A stretch of 64,000 nucleotides of DNA from Solibacillus sp040274725 (GCA_040274725.1 JBEMAQ010000004.1:124001-188000), one strand, 5' to 3'; positions 8,260 to 16,803 are shown, counted from the stretch's first letter. Numbers and translations: made by a program. The notes: generated by a model from the sequence alone, not told the origin.

Positions 8260-9081
8260 TTAAAACATTTCCTTCATAAATACTTCTAACTTTTTCGATA
8301 CATCATCCAATTGTTCAATCATCGTACTCACATCTTGTGCTAATTTCGCTTCCTCATTCGATGCATCTGAAATTTGGCTCATATTTTCAAGTAATGCACC
8401 TAAGCTATTTTTCACACTATCAAGTGAAGATTCAATTAATTGCGTCGACTCATCTGTTTGCTGCGATAATTTACGTACTTCCTGCGCGACAATATTAAAG
8501 CCTGCACCATACTGACCTGCGCGTGCCGCCTCAATCGACGCATTTAAACCAAGTAAATTTGTTTGACGTGAGATCCCTTTAATAAAGGATGTAATCTCAT
8601 TCGTTTTTTGTGAATCCTCTAATGCTTTTTCTGATTGCGCGCGAATTTCCGTGCTTGTCGCTGCTAATTCCTCTGAGTGAGAGGCAATCGTATGCGTTTT
8701 ATCTTGCAGCGCCACCACAATATTACGCACGGTATTAATATATTCTTCTAATTGTTGCTCTTTATCTAATGGTTTACCAAAGCCTAAAGCACCAATGACA
8801 CGACCATTTTCTTTAATCGGAAACGCATATGCATTAATCGGCATACCGTAAACACTTGCATCTAAATAAATATCTGAATTTCGTCCACTTAGTGCCGTTT
8901 GTAAATTCGTATCGTTATAGTTAATCTTATCCCCTTCACGATAACCAATTTCAATATTTTCACCTGGTAAATATCTCGTAATTACATTCGTTTCTTTATC
9001 GACAACTACAACTACTGCCTCTTTTTTTAACGCTAAATGAATATATTCGGCCAATATGCCTAAAGATTGCACTAATTCCAT
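8260..9081 (-). CDS. Soluble methyl-accepting chemotaxis-like protein
   Basis: This 273-residue protein has no evident membrane span. An N-terminal sensor-like domain (about 1-125, with VVVVDKETNVITRYLPG and a GALGFG strand) precedes a short chemoreceptor signalling hairpin. The hairpin carries ISRQTNLLGLNASIEAARAG, the conserved CheA/CheW contact tip. Such cytosolic receptors sense internal cues. The ATG at 9081 is preferred because GGGGAG sits seven bases before it; the longer reading frame would start within or before that site. It is a single-gene unit with its own terminator. The ligand is unknown. Confidence 0.8.
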   Translation of the reverse strand: MELVQSLGILAEYIHLALKKEAVVVVVDKETNVITRYLPGENIEIGYREGDKINYNDTNLQTALSGRNSDIYLDASVYGMPINAYAFPIKENGRVIGALGFGKPLDKEQQLEEYINTVRNIVVALQDKTHTIASHSEELAATSTEIRAQSEKALEDSQKTNEITSFIKGISRQTNLLGLNASIEAARAGQYGAGFNIVAQEVRKLSQQTDESTQLIESSLDSVKNSLGALLENMSQISDASNEEAKLAQDVSTMIEQLDDVSKKLEVFMKEMF

Positions 9082-9291
9082 TCCAAAACTCCCCATCGTT
9101 AAAAAGATACTATACAGTATAACATTACCATATTTTTGTCCTTCTGTTTCATGTAAATAAGCCAATTATTCCTAGCTTTTATCACACTTTTTACTGTATC
9201 TAAACAAGATATTCAAATAACAAGCCTATTTTATAAAAAAACATTATTTTTATCATTGTATAACATTTATAAAAACAGGTAATAGGACCTA

Positions 9292-9336
9292 AAAAAAGCA
9301 CAAGCAACTATTTTCACAGTTACTTATGCTTTAGTA
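9292..9336 (-). terminator. Intrinsic terminator after fhs
   Basis: On the minus strand AGCATAAGTAACT and AGTTGCTTGTGCT pair with few mismatches and run into seven T. The rest of 9082-9386 holds only the upstream region of the chemoreceptor-like gene. Confidence 0.85.
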
Positions 9337-9386
9337 AATTTCTTAACTATTTTTGTGGAACAACCTATTTCTTCTCTTAGAAAAGC

Positions 9387-11066
9387 TTAAAACAGCCCAA
9401 CTGCCTGCCCGTCCTCTGTTACATCCATGCGTAGTGCTGCTGGCGCTTTTGGAAGCCCAGGCATCGTCATAATATCCCCTGTTAGGCAAACTAAGAAACC
9501 TGCACCAAGCTTTGGAATGACCTCGCGAATCGTAATCGTAAAGCCTTCTGGTCGGCCAAGTAAGCTCGCTTGATCTGAGAAAGAATACTGCGTTTTCGCC
9601 ATACAAATCGGCATATCCGCCCAGCCATTCTTTTGAATTTCGACAATTTGTTTTTTCGCCAGATCTGTAAACTGCACACCCGCGCCACCATATACTTGTT
9701 GCACAATTGTCGTTACTTTCTTTTCAATAGAATCCTCAAGCGCGTATAATTGGTGGAAATTGTTTGGCTCATCAAGCACAGCAAGCACCTGCTTGGCAAG
9801 CTCAAGCCCACCTTTGCCACCTTGTTCCCATACATTCGTCCGTGCAATGCGCACGTTTTGCTCCTTTGCCCATGCTAAAACAAATGCAAGCTCGGCCTCT
9901 GTATCAGTAATAAAACGGTTCAGTGCAACAACCGGCTCAACGCCAAATGTGCGCATATTTTCCACATGCTTTGCAAGATTCGCCACGCCCGCTTCAAGCG
10001 CCGTCACGTTTTCTACGCTTAAATCTGTTTTCGCCACACCACCATGCATTTTCAGTGCGCGAATGGTCGCAACAATGACAACTGCACTCGGACTGAATTC
10101 ACCAAAGCGCGCCTTAATATTCATAAATTTCTCTGCACCAAGATCTGAGCCAAAGCCTGCCTCTGTTACAACAACATCCGCCAATTTACGCGCAGTTTGC
10201 GTCGCGATAATCGAGTTGCAGCCGTGCGCAATATTCGCGAATGGCCCACCGTGAATCAGAGCAGGTGTGCCTTCAATTGTTTGTACAAGATTTGGGTCCA
10301 TCGCTTCTTTTAATAGTAGCGTTAATGCCCCTTCTACACCAAGCTGACGCACTGTTACAGGATCTTTATCATACGTATAACCAATAACAATACGTGCTAA
10401 GCGCGCCTTTAAATCCTTCATGCTTGTCGCTAGGCAAAAAATCGCCATAATTTCAGACGCGACCGTAATATCAAAACCGTCCTCGCGCGGTACACCTTGT
10501 GCTGGGCCACCAAGACCGACCATCACGTGACGCAGTGAGCGGTCATTCATATCAAGCACGCGCTTCCATAAAATACGGCGCGGATCGATATTTAGCTCAT
10601 TACCGCGGTGAATATGGTTGTCGATAAATGCAGATAATGCATTATTCGCTGATGTGATGGCATGGAAATCACCGTTAAAATGTAAGTTAATTTGCTCCAT
10701 TGGTAGTACTTGCGCGTAGCCACCGCCTGTCGCACCGCCCTTTACGCCCATCACAGGACCAAGTGACGGCTCACGTAGAGCAATCATCACCTGTTGACCA
10801 AGCTGCTTAAGCGCATCTGCAAGACCGACTGTTACGGTCGATTTCCCTTCGCCTGCTGGTGTTGGGCTAATCGCGGTCACAAGAACAACCTTCCCCTTCG
10901 CCTCACCGGTAATTTTACTCGCAATCACTTTTGCTTTGTAGCGACCGTATGGCTCCACGATTTCTGCTGGAATACCCGCCGCTGCGGCAATATCCATGAT
11001 TGGCTGCATTGTCGCTTGCGTCGCAATTTCTAAGTCTGTTAATGGCTTTATTGTTGTTGACGTCAT
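9387..11066 (-). CDS. fhs: Formate-tetrahydrofolate ligase
   Basis: Fhs catalyses ATP-dependent formation of 10-formyltetrahydrofolate from formate and THF, feeding purine and one-carbon metabolism in the cytosol. The 559-residue product has the P-loop TPAGEGKSTVTVGLADAL near residue 66. It also carries the family segments LREPSLGPVMGVKGGA and GFGSDLGAEKF. The ATG at 11066 (MTSTTIKPL) is preferred over the longer frame because AGTAGGA precedes it and the length then equals the family norm of about 556-560. It stands alone, with a terminator at 9292-9336. Confidence 0.96.
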   Translation of the reverse strand: MTSTTIKPLTDLEIATQATMQPIMDIAAAAGIPAEIVEPYGRYKAKVIASKITGEAKGKVVLVTAISPTPAGEGKSTVTVGLADALKQLGQQVMIALREPSLGPVMGVKGGATGGGYAQVLPMEQINLHFNGDFHAITSANNALSAFIDNHIHRGNELNIDPRRILWKRVLDMNDRSLRHVMVGLGGPAQGVPREDGFDITVASEIMAIFCLATSMKDLKARLARIVIGYTYDKDPVTVRQLGVEGALTLLLKEAMDPNLVQTIEGTPALIHGGPFANIAHGCNSIIATQTARKLADVVVTEAGFGSDLGAEKFMNIKARFGEFSPSAVVIVATIRALKMHGGVAKTDLSVENVTALEAGVANLAKHVENMRTFGVEPVVALNRFITDTEAELAFVLAWAKEQNVRIARTNVWEQGGKGGLELAKQVLAVLDEPNNFHQLYALEDSIEKKVTTIVQQVYGGAGVQFTDLAKKQIVEIQKNGWADMPICMAKTQYSFSDQASLLGRPEGFTITIREVIPKLGAGFLVCLTGDIMTMPGLPKAPAALRMDVTEDGQAVGLF

Positions 11067-11278
11067 GTTGCATCCTACTTTCGTTATCTGTTTACAATTA
11101 CAAACACAAGTAATTAATTTATCCATCTTATTATAGTCTGAACAACCAAAAAACATAAAGGGGAATTTCTTGCATATATCCCATAGGCTTGTCTGACCAC
11201 TACCTTTCCTCCGCACAAGCGCTGGACATCTCATCATAAAACAGCAAAAAAAGAAATAGCACCGTTTTCGACAAATTA

Positions 11279-11307
11279 TTGACAGCCTCTAACGCGTAAT
11301 GTAATAT
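11279..11307 (+). promoter_or_regulatory. Sigma-A-type promoter for the cold-shock gene
   Basis: TTGACA (11279-11284) and TAATAT (11302-11307) are separated by exactly 17 bases. The implied transcript has a 5' leader of about 115 bases before the cold-shock ATG, as is usual for csp genes, where the leader controls translation at low temperature. Confidence 0.65.
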
Positions 11308-11428
11308 TTTATTCGTAATTGTCTGATTTTTCAACTTTATGTTTTAGAGTGAACGGAATCGGTTACAATGTAATATGGTTTTCATTAAATCAGTTATGTG
11401 AAAATTCCAGTATCGGAGGAGAACGCGG

Positions 11429-11632
11429 ATGCACCAAGGTACGGTAAAATGGTTCGATAGCGAAAAAGGTTACGGATTTATTGAGTGTGACAATGGGGAA
11501 GACGTGTTCGTACACTTCACCGGCATTATGGATGAAGGGTTCCGTACATTAGACGAAGGACAAACAGTACAATTCGATTTAGTAGACGGCAATCGCGGTG
11601 CACAAGCTGCGAATGTTCGAAAGCAACTTTAA
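11429..11632 (+). CDS. Cold-shock protein (CspA/CspB family)
   Basis: This 67-residue OB-fold protein has both RNA-binding motifs: KGYGFIE (RNP1) and DVFVHFTGI (RNP2). It starts GTVKWFDSEKG like other Csp proteins. It binds single-stranded RNA and DNA and acts as an RNA chaperone. Residue 22 onward (NGEDVFVHF) shows minor departures from CspB (usually DVFVHFSAI). GGAGGAGAAC precedes the ATG. The gene has its own promoter, long leader and terminator and is transcribed alone. Confidence 0.95.
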   Translation: MHQGTVKWFDSEKGYGFIECDNGEDVFVHFTGIMDEGFRTLDEGQTVQFDLVDGNRGAQAANVRKQL

Positions 11633-11633
11633 C

Positions 11634-11660
11634 ACACCAGATTTCCCTGGTGTTTTTTTA
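11634..11660 (+). terminator. Intrinsic terminator after csp
   Basis: ACACCAG and CTGGTGT pair around ATTTCC and are followed by seven T. Confidence 0.9.
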
Positions 11661-11727
11661 TTTTTCCGCGTAAATAACAGAAAATTAAAGTACTCGTTCG
11701 CAAAACTGTGACTTTTACAATTAGTAT

Positions 11728-11742
11728 TGATAATCATTTTCA
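11728..11742. promoter_or_regulatory. Candidate Fur box
   Basis: TGATAATCATTTTCA matches the Bacillus 7-1-7 Fur core TGATAATnATTATCA with one mismatch in the second half. It lies about 70-85 bases upstream of the FmdE-like gene, suggesting iron-dependent repression. This is inferred from sequence resemblance only. Confidence 0.55.
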
Positions 11743-11763
11743 TCTAATATACAATAGCCTTTG

Positions 11764-11780
11764 ATAACAAACATTGTTAT
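11764..11780. promoter_or_regulatory. Perfect 7-3-7 palindrome upstream of FmdE-like gene
   Basis: ATAACAA-ACA-TTGTTAT is an exact inverted repeat about 32 bases before the start codon and downstream of the Fur-type box. The spacing suits an operator, though the binding protein is unknown. Confidence 0.5.
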
Positions 11781-11811
11781 ACATACATAATGTAGCTAGG
11801 AGATTATTTTA

Positions 11812-12339
11812 ATGGAACCGATTCGTATTTATGACCGCAATGATTTATTAGAAATTACATTTGAAGATATCGTGAAATACCACGGCAAAGCAGCCTACAT
11901 GGCACTTGGCGCTGGCTACCGTGTTGTGCAAGCTGCTTTTGAAGCACTTTACGGCGAAGAAATCCCAAACCGTAACGACTTAACGGTATTCTCTGCACAC
12001 GGTGGTCCTGGCTTCCGCGACGTATTTGAATTTGTCACACGTGCAAAAACGCGCGGCGTGTACACAGTTGACCCGAACTACCCTGTCGCACAATACGACC
12101 CGCACCGTCCAACCGGCTACGCGTACGTCTTCACACGTGAAAACGGTCAAGCTGTAGAAGTATCAATTAAGGAAGACTACTTACCAGCTCAGTTTTATGA
12201 CTTCTTAAAAATCAGCCGCGAGCGCGATTTCACGGAAGAAGAGTACGTCTACTTTGAGCAATTAAAATTCGATCTTGCTAACAAAGCATTAAACACGCCA
12301 CTAGCTGAGCTTGTTGATGTGAAAATGCTAGAGAAATAA
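11812..12339 (+). CDS. FmdE-like protein lacking the usual cysteine
   Basis: This 175-residue soluble protein resembles the FmdE (formylmethanofuran dehydrogenase subunit E) fold. The segment DIVKYHGKAAYMALGAGYR (residues 19-37) aligns with the FmdE hallmark FHGHxCPGxxxGYR, but Lys-Ala-Ala replaces His-x-Cys, so the zinc/redox cysteine is missing. A second region (TVFSAHGGPGFRDVFEFVT) fits the later FmdE strand-helix. Outside methanogens FmdE proteins are of unknown function and sometimes sit near metal or molybdenum genes. A Fur-type box and a perfect palindrome lie upstream. GGAG precedes the ATG. I am fairly sure the gene is real and only moderately sure of the family. Confidence 0.6.
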   Translation: MEPIRIYDRNDLLEITFEDIVKYHGKAAYMALGAGYRVVQAAFEALYGEEIPNRNDLTVFSAHGGPGFRDVFEFVTRAKTRGVYTVDPNYPVAQYDPHRPTGYAYVFTRENGQAVEVSIKEDYLPAQFYDFLKISRERDFTEEEYVYFEQLKFDLANKALNTPLAELVDVKMLEK

Positions 12340-12356
12340 TTTTTAATTCCCCTGTC

Positions 12357-12379
12357 GCCATGCTACATGGAGGATTTTT
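12357..12379 (+). terminator. Short terminator after FmdE-like gene
   Basis: CCATG and CATGG pair around CTA and are followed, after AGGA, by eight T. The stem is short but well placed 18 bases after the stop codon. Confidence 0.55.
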
Positions 12380-12450
12380 TTTACTATTTTTATAGTAGGC
12401 TAAATTAAAAGAAAACAGATTAGATCATCCCGTAATAGAAGTAATAGTTA

Positions 12451-12499
12451 AAGCAGACAGTTTAGACGTGCTAGTATCGCACATCTAAACTGTCTGCTT
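12451..12499. repeat. Long hairpin between convergent genes
   Basis: AAGCAGACAGTTTAGA (12451-12466) is exactly complementary to 12484-12499. Inside it GTGC and GCAC pair around TAGTATC after one C/A mismatch, giving about 21 stem positions. It could stop transcription from both sides, but the flanking T tract is poor. The inner stem-loop resembles one at 45605-45621. Confidence 0.7.
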
Positions 12500-12555
12500 A
12501 TTTGTTATAAATTAGACATTCCAAATGCACCGTGTGTGGAGTGCTTTTCCAGGCG

Positions 12556-14193
12556 TTAATGATCATCAATATGCGGTGGCTGAACTGGATGGGCATCATT
12601 AATGACCCGTATTGGGCGCATCATATCATGATCTTCATGTTCAAGGAAGTGACAATGCCACATATAATCTCCCGTATGCTCCTTCCAATGCATCATAATT
12701 TTCGTTACTTTACCGCCATCAGCTTTTACAGTATCTTTCCAACCTCTTTCGTATTCACGCGGTTCCTCGGGTTCACCTGTAAATTCTATTATCCCTTCAT
12801 TTATATAGAGTTCTACATTGAATGGTCGACGCTCAATTATTTTAAATTGTACTAAATGGAGGTGAATTGGATGATAACCGGGTGTTGTATTAATGAAATT
12901 CCATACTTCAATACTATCTAAAGAAGGTTTTTCTGTTGCAGGATCATGGTACATTCGGTCTCCTAATAGGAGCATGATCCTGCCATAACGATCTAACGTA
13001 GTTGTTAGTGGTAGGTCACGAATTGTATGTGCATGATGCTCATGCATATCCATTGAGGGTTCTAAAAGTGTAGGAATTTCACTCGTATCTTTTTCCTTTA
13101 AAGGTAATGTCACTTTAAATTTCATAATCACGTTCGTATGTTCATCTGCAAATTCTTCATCATCATTCATTAACAAAACTTCTTGATTGGCAAAATTAGT
13201 GAAATCAATAATCACGTCTATCCGTTCTGCAGGGGCTAAATCGACCGTATTAATTTCCGTTGTTGCAGCTAAAAATCCCCCGTCTGTACCGATTTGATAA
13301 AGCACTTCATCGTTTGAAAGTCGTAAACTATAGCTTCTTCTATTAGAGCCATTTAATATACGGAATCGGTATTTTCTAGGCTCCACTTCTAAAAAAGGCC
13401 ATAGTTTGCCATTTACGACAATTGTATTACCCACATAACCTAATGTGATTGTTGGGTTTGGTAACGGAAGTGGATCAGGTACAGGGAGTGGGAATGGTGG
13501 GCCTAATTCAGTCGGGTAAAAAATAGAACCATCTTCATTGAATGACCTATCTTGAATCAATAAAGGAATTTCGTAATCCCCTTTTGGTAATTTTAACCTT
13601 TCCTCTGATACATCACGTAGCAAATAAAAACCAGCTAATCCTGCAACAACGTTTAATCGGGTAAGACCCATTGTATGATCGTGATACCACATAGTTGTTC
13701 CAGGTTGATGGTTCGTATAGGCATGCACTTCGCGTGTAAACATTGGCCCGGTAACCGCGAAGTCTCTTGTATACCACGCTTCAGGGTGTCCATCACTTGC
13801 GGTAGCCACATTTGCTCCATGTAAATGAACGACCGTTCGAACCTCTGGCGAATTATTTACACCATGCAAACTATAATCAATCGGTAAAAAGTGTTTATTA
13901 GGAAGTTTATTCAAAAATTTCACGTAAGTCGTGACATCTTTTTTGGCTTCAATTGTTGGACCTGGTATCATTCCGTTGTAGCCCCAAACTTCCGTGTATG
14001 GAAAGCTTTTATGAAATTGATGTTTTGCTTTTATCATATTAATTTCATAATAGCTACCTATTGGGTAATCTTTCTTTGGTCTTGCTACCGCAGTAGGTGG
14101 CTTTTTTAATGCATCAACAAATTTAGGAATTGTATTAGGATCTGATGGGTTTATATTAGAATCTGGAATTATTGGATGTTTATTAACTTTCAA
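12556..14193 (-). CDS. cotA: CotA-like multicopper oxidase (spore-coat laccase family)
   Basis: The 545-residue product is collinear with B. subtilis CotA. All four copper motifs are present: HLHG (123-126), WYHDH (169-173), HPIHLH (441-446) and HCHFLEHEDHDM (513-524). They supply type 1, 2 and 3 copper ligands; His514 and the axial Met of HDMM suit the type 1 site. CotA oxidises phenols and bilirubin and coats spores with pigment. No signal peptide is seen, as expected for a coat protein made in the mother cell. It has an extra N-terminal stretch of about 30 residues rich in Pro and Asn. The symbol is by homology. Confidence 0.9.
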   Translation of the reverse strand: MKVNKHPIIPDSNINPSDPNTIPKFVDALKKPPTAVARPKKDYPIGSYYEINMIKAKHQFHKSFPYTEVWGYNGMIPGPTIEAKKDVTTYVKFLNKLPNKHFLPIDYSLHGVNNSPEVRTVVHLHGANVATASDGHPEAWYTRDFAVTGPMFTREVHAYTNHQPGTTMWYHDHTMGLTRLNVVAGLAGFYLLRDVSEERLKLPKGDYEIPLLIQDRSFNEDGSIFYPTELGPPFPLPVPDPLPLPNPTITLGYVGNTIVVNGKLWPFLEVEPRKYRFRILNGSNRRSYSLRLSNDEVLYQIGTDGGFLAATTEINTVDLAPAERIDVIIDFTNFANQEVLLMNDDEEFADEHTNVIMKFKVTLPLKEKDTSEIPTLLEPSMDMHEHHAHTIRDLPLTTTLDRYGRIMLLLGDRMYHDPATEKPSLDSIEVWNFINTTPGYHPIHLHLVQFKIIERRPFNVELYINEGIIEFTGEPEEPREYERGWKDTVKADGGKVTKIMMHWKEHTGDYMWHCHFLEHEDHDMMRPIRVINDAHPVQPPHIDDH

Positions 14194-14352
14194 AGCATTA
14201 CACCCTTCTTTACTTTTAGTTAGTTTATGCCTTTTTACTATTGGTGTTCCTCCTTTAACTTCTAAAACGATTTAGCCTTTACAAACTCCAGAATAATCCT
14301 TATTTATTTTAAGACTCATAACGGTGTAGCGTTAATTAAACTGGTCACTAAA

Positions 14353-14370
14353 AGATAGACACTTTGAAAA
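14353..14370. repeat. Inverted copy of the IS3-like end
   Basis: AGATAGACACTTTGAAAA is the exact reverse complement of 14677-14694. The last bases (CACTTTGAAAA) also coincide with the start of the DUF4166 fragment, so this looks like a junction made through short homology. Confidence 0.6.
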
Positions 14371-14466
14371 GCTTCATCCAAACTTATAACATCGCTACGC
14401 CCTACTGCTGAACGAGCCATTCTATGCAAAGGAAGTCATGCACATCACTTCATTATTCAGGCCAGC
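14360..14466 (+). pseudogene. Broken partial copy of the DUF4166 gene
   Basis: Read in frame it gives HFEKLHPNL, a stop, then HRYALLLNEPFYAKEVMH. This matches residues about 10-37 of the intact gene at 14801 (HFKKLHPKLQHRYTLPLNEPFYAEGVMH). After a small deletion it resumes with SLFRP, matching VLFKP. It is a truncated, decayed duplicate lying upstream of its parent, separated from it by an IS3-like remnant. Confidence 0.75.
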
Positions 14467-14479
14467 CTCTTACGTGATA

Positions 14480-14705
14480 ATTTGCCCCTGTCATTTCTCG
14501 CAATAAATGACGCTTAATTCATTTGTATATGTGATGGCCTTTTCACTCATGGCCTGTACATAGCGGTTACATTTCAGTTATTCTTGTTGCTTTTCAGTAA
14601 AATATATCTTTGTCATTTCAATCCTCTCCAACATCTTTTTCTCATTATAAACAAAAGTACCCTATCAGAAGGACTTTTTTCAAAGTGTCTATCTGATAGG
14701 GTACA
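14480..14705 (-). mobile_element. Decayed end of an IS3-family insertion sequence
   Basis: The minus strand opens with TGTACCCTATCAGATAGACA (from 14705), a TG-starting terminus typical of IS3-group elements. After a GGAGAGG ribosome-binding site comes an orfA-like start at 14616: MTKIYFTEKQQE, a stop, then LKCNRYVQAMSEKAITYTNE. The ITYTxE segment and preceding layout match the N-terminus of IS3-family helix-turn-helix OrfA proteins. The frame is lost at 14491. There is no OrfB or DDE domain. A second copy of TCTGATAGGGTAC pairs with GTACCCTATCAGA inside the end (14657-14704). Confidence 0.65.
14657..14704. repeat. 13-bp inverted repeat in the IS3-like end
   Basis: GTACCCTATCAGA (14657-14669) and TCTGATAGGGTAC (14692-14704) are exact complements with a 22-base loop. 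This suggests that terminal sequences of two element copies, or one rearranged end, were joined. Confidence 0.75.
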
Positions 14706-14800
14706 GTTTATTTTTCACAAGTATTTTGTTTATTCCTTCCAAATTAGGCTAAAGTATAAGGAAAGCACCAACCGATAAACAGAAAAAATGGAGGTACTTT

Positions 14801-15400
14801 ATGATTTACGAACATCTACTTGGAACACACTTTAAAAAGCTTCACCCAAAATTACAGCACCGCTACACACTCCCACTGAACGAGCCGTTTTATGCGGAAG
14901 GTGTCATGCACAAAATCGAGCAAGGTATTGTACTATTCAAGCCATTTTTCCATCTGACGACTCATCTCGAATTTTTATTTCCGGAAGCTGGTGAAAATAT
15001 CCCGTTCACCCTGAAAAACACGTACATCATCAATGAACAGGGGGAACATCTCATTACATTTGAGCGCAAGTTTTACTTTGAACACATCACGCGCTCTTTT
15101 TATTCGGCGATGCGCATTGACCTCGAACACAACCGAGCACTCGACACATTCGGCAAGCCCGCCCTCGTCTCCGCAGCGCTCGGCTTTAAGGTGACTCAGG
15201 ACGGCTCGCTCATCACAAAATCCGGTGCACAAAATATGATTGTCCCCTACGCAAAAATCCCGCTGCCTAGTATGCTCAGCACGCGCGGCCAGTCGATTGA
15301 TGGTTATGATGAAGAAAGAAAGGCCTTTACGATTGAGGTGACGAATTATAATCCAATCGTTGGGAGGATTGTTAATTATTTAAGGGATTATTGGGAGTAG
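14801..15400 (+). CDS. DUF4166 family protein
   Basis: This 199-residue soluble protein begins MIYEHLLGTHFKKLHP and has the alternating strand pattern and C-terminal FTIEVTNYNPIVGRIVNY of DUF4166 proteins. These often occur as a stand-alone protein or fused to a saccharopine-dehydrogenase-like domain. No biochemical role is known. GGAGG precedes the ATG. A degenerate partial copy of its 5' part lies at 14360-14466, so this gene has been duplicated and one copy destroyed. Confidence 0.75.
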   Translation: MIYEHLLGTHFKKLHPKLQHRYTLPLNEPFYAEGVMHKIEQGIVLFKPFFHLTTHLEFLFPEAGENIPFTLKNTYIINEQGEHLITFERKFYFEHITRSFYSAMRIDLEHNRALDTFGKPALVSAALGFKVTQDGSLITKSGAQNMIVPYAKIPLPSMLSTRGQSIDGYDEERKAFTIEVTNYNPIVGRIVNYLRDYWE

Positions 15401-15421
15401 CTTATATTGGAATCTTACAAT

Positions 15422-15453
15422 AAGCGACCATTGATTAAATACATGGTCGCTTG
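15422..15453 (+). terminator. Hairpin after DUF4166 gene
   Basis: AAGCGACCAT and ATGGTCGCTT pair around an AT-rich loop, 22 bases after the stop codon. The following T tract is weak. Confidence 0.65.
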
Positions 15454-15469
15454 TTGAACAATTCTATTA

Positions 15470-15800
15470 AATCTCATAATATTCATATATCGCCCGAATC
15501 GGATGTGGTGCTAGAGGGTCAAATGAGTATGGTTTAGGTCCCTCTAAGTTCAGATAAAACACTACAAGCGCAGTCATTCTCGACGCTGAAACGAGCTTTA
15601 AAACCCACATAGTTCAAATAAAACAGTGCCACAAAACCGCACCATTATCACATTTCCATAACCAATTTTGCAGTGAACCTCCAATAACGTAAAACGCTTT
15701 TCAAGCAAAATGCCCATAAGTCCTTGTATATCAACGTTTTCAGCGGATATTTCAAAAAACGCCGAAATGCAAATTTTCTATTAACTATATTTCTCCCCAT
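15470..15800 (-). other. Decayed protein-like sequence with a 24-base direct repeat
   Basis: The stretch has no intact gene. On the minus strand one frame reads MTALVVFYLNLEGPKPYSF then DPLAPHPIRAIYEYYEI before TAA near 15475. An earlier stretch reads DIQGLMGILLEKRFTLLEV in another frame. CCCTCTAAGTTCAGATAAAACACT-type sequence recurs 64 bases apart (15540 and 15604; about 19 of 24 positions match). It looks like repeated, frameshifted coding remnants. The family was not recognised. Confidence 0.35.
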
Positions 15801-15827
15801 TATACCTAATCCATTCAATTATTCAAA

Positions 15828-16718
15828 TCATATCTCTCTTACCAATTTTCCTCTCTTCTCCACCGCCCTCCTCCTCTCAAAATTCGCCACAAACACCCCA
15901 AAAAGTATCAACCCAGCCCCTAAATACCCCTGCATCGAAATTACTTCACCTACAAACACATAAGCAAAAATCGCTGCGAAGATTGGCTCAAATGAAAAGA
16001 TAAACCCTGCGCTCTCGGCCGTCGTATATTTCTGCGCAACCGGCTGCACGACAAAGCCAAACGCCGAGCAAATAAGCGCGAGGCCAAGAATGGCGATCCA
16101 CTGCATGCCGGCACCGGGTACTTCTACACCTTCAATCACGACCATGCCAATCCCTCCATACAGTGCCGTGAACAAGAGCTGGTACATGCCAAACTGTAAT
16201 GTCTGCACCTCACGCACAAATTGCTTCGTCGCCACGATGTACAGTGCATTAAAAAATGCTGTTGCGAGACAGAGCCACGCGCCCATTGAGAGTGAGATTG
16301 AATTGCCTTTCATCGTCATGAGCGCAAGGCCGACTGTGACGATGATGACGCCAATGACGACATTGCGCAGTGGCCATGTGCGGGTGTAAATGGCTTGTAG
16401 GATAGGCACGAGCACAACGGTTGTACTGACTAAAAAGCCGGCCGTTGAAATATCCGTCGTTTCCATGCCGTAAATGATTGTAATAAAAACGCCAAATAAA
16501 ATAACGCCACTCACCGCGCTATAAGTGAGCGTTTTGCGATTGACTTGTAGTAGCTGCTTATGAAAAATCATGCCTACTACAAGAAACGCAATAATAAAAC
16601 GCCAAAATGTAATAGCATAGGCGCCCATTTCTTCAATGCCGATTTTCATAAATAAATACGACGTGCCCCAGCCGATTGAAATGAGCATCAATAAAAAATT
16701 CGCTTTCTTCGTTGTCAT
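15828..16718 (-). CDS. EamA/DMT-superfamily transporter
   Basis: This 296-residue protein has about ten membrane segments in two EamA repeats (SIGWGTSYLFMKIGIEEM at the front, SFEPIFAAIFAYVFVGE in the second repeat). GAGAAGG lies upstream of the ATG. It is divergent from a LysR-type regulator, a common pairing in which the regulator controls the exporter. It resembles the transporter at 33746-34624. The substrate is unknown. Confidence 0.85.
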   Translation of the reverse strand: MTTKKANFLLMLISIGWGTSYLFMKIGIEEMGAYAITFWRFIIAFLVVGMIFHKQLLQVNRKTLTYSAVSGVILFGVFITIIYGMETTDISTAGFLVSTTVVLVPILQAIYTRTWPLRNVVIGVIIVTVGLALMTMKGNSISLSMGAWLCLATAFFNALYIVATKQFVREVQTLQFGMYQLLFTALYGGIGMVVIEGVEVPGAGMQWIAILGLALICSAFGFVVQPVAQKYTTAESAGFIFSFEPIFAAIFAYVFVGEVISMQGYLGAGLILFGVFVANFERRRAVEKRGKLVREI

Positions 16719-16803
16719 CTTGTGCCTTCTCTCTTTATTTGAATTATGAGATAATTCTACAAGAATGACTCACATTAATAAAACGAATCTTTTTGATAGA
16801 AGT

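Noticed and set aside
12532..12855. 107-codon plus frame antisense to the multicopper oxidase
   Set aside because: It is the shadow of the oxidase C-terminus; the opposite strand carries all copper motifs.
15540..15627. CRISPR-like array
   Set aside because: Only two imperfect 24-base repeats, no third unit and no cas genes.
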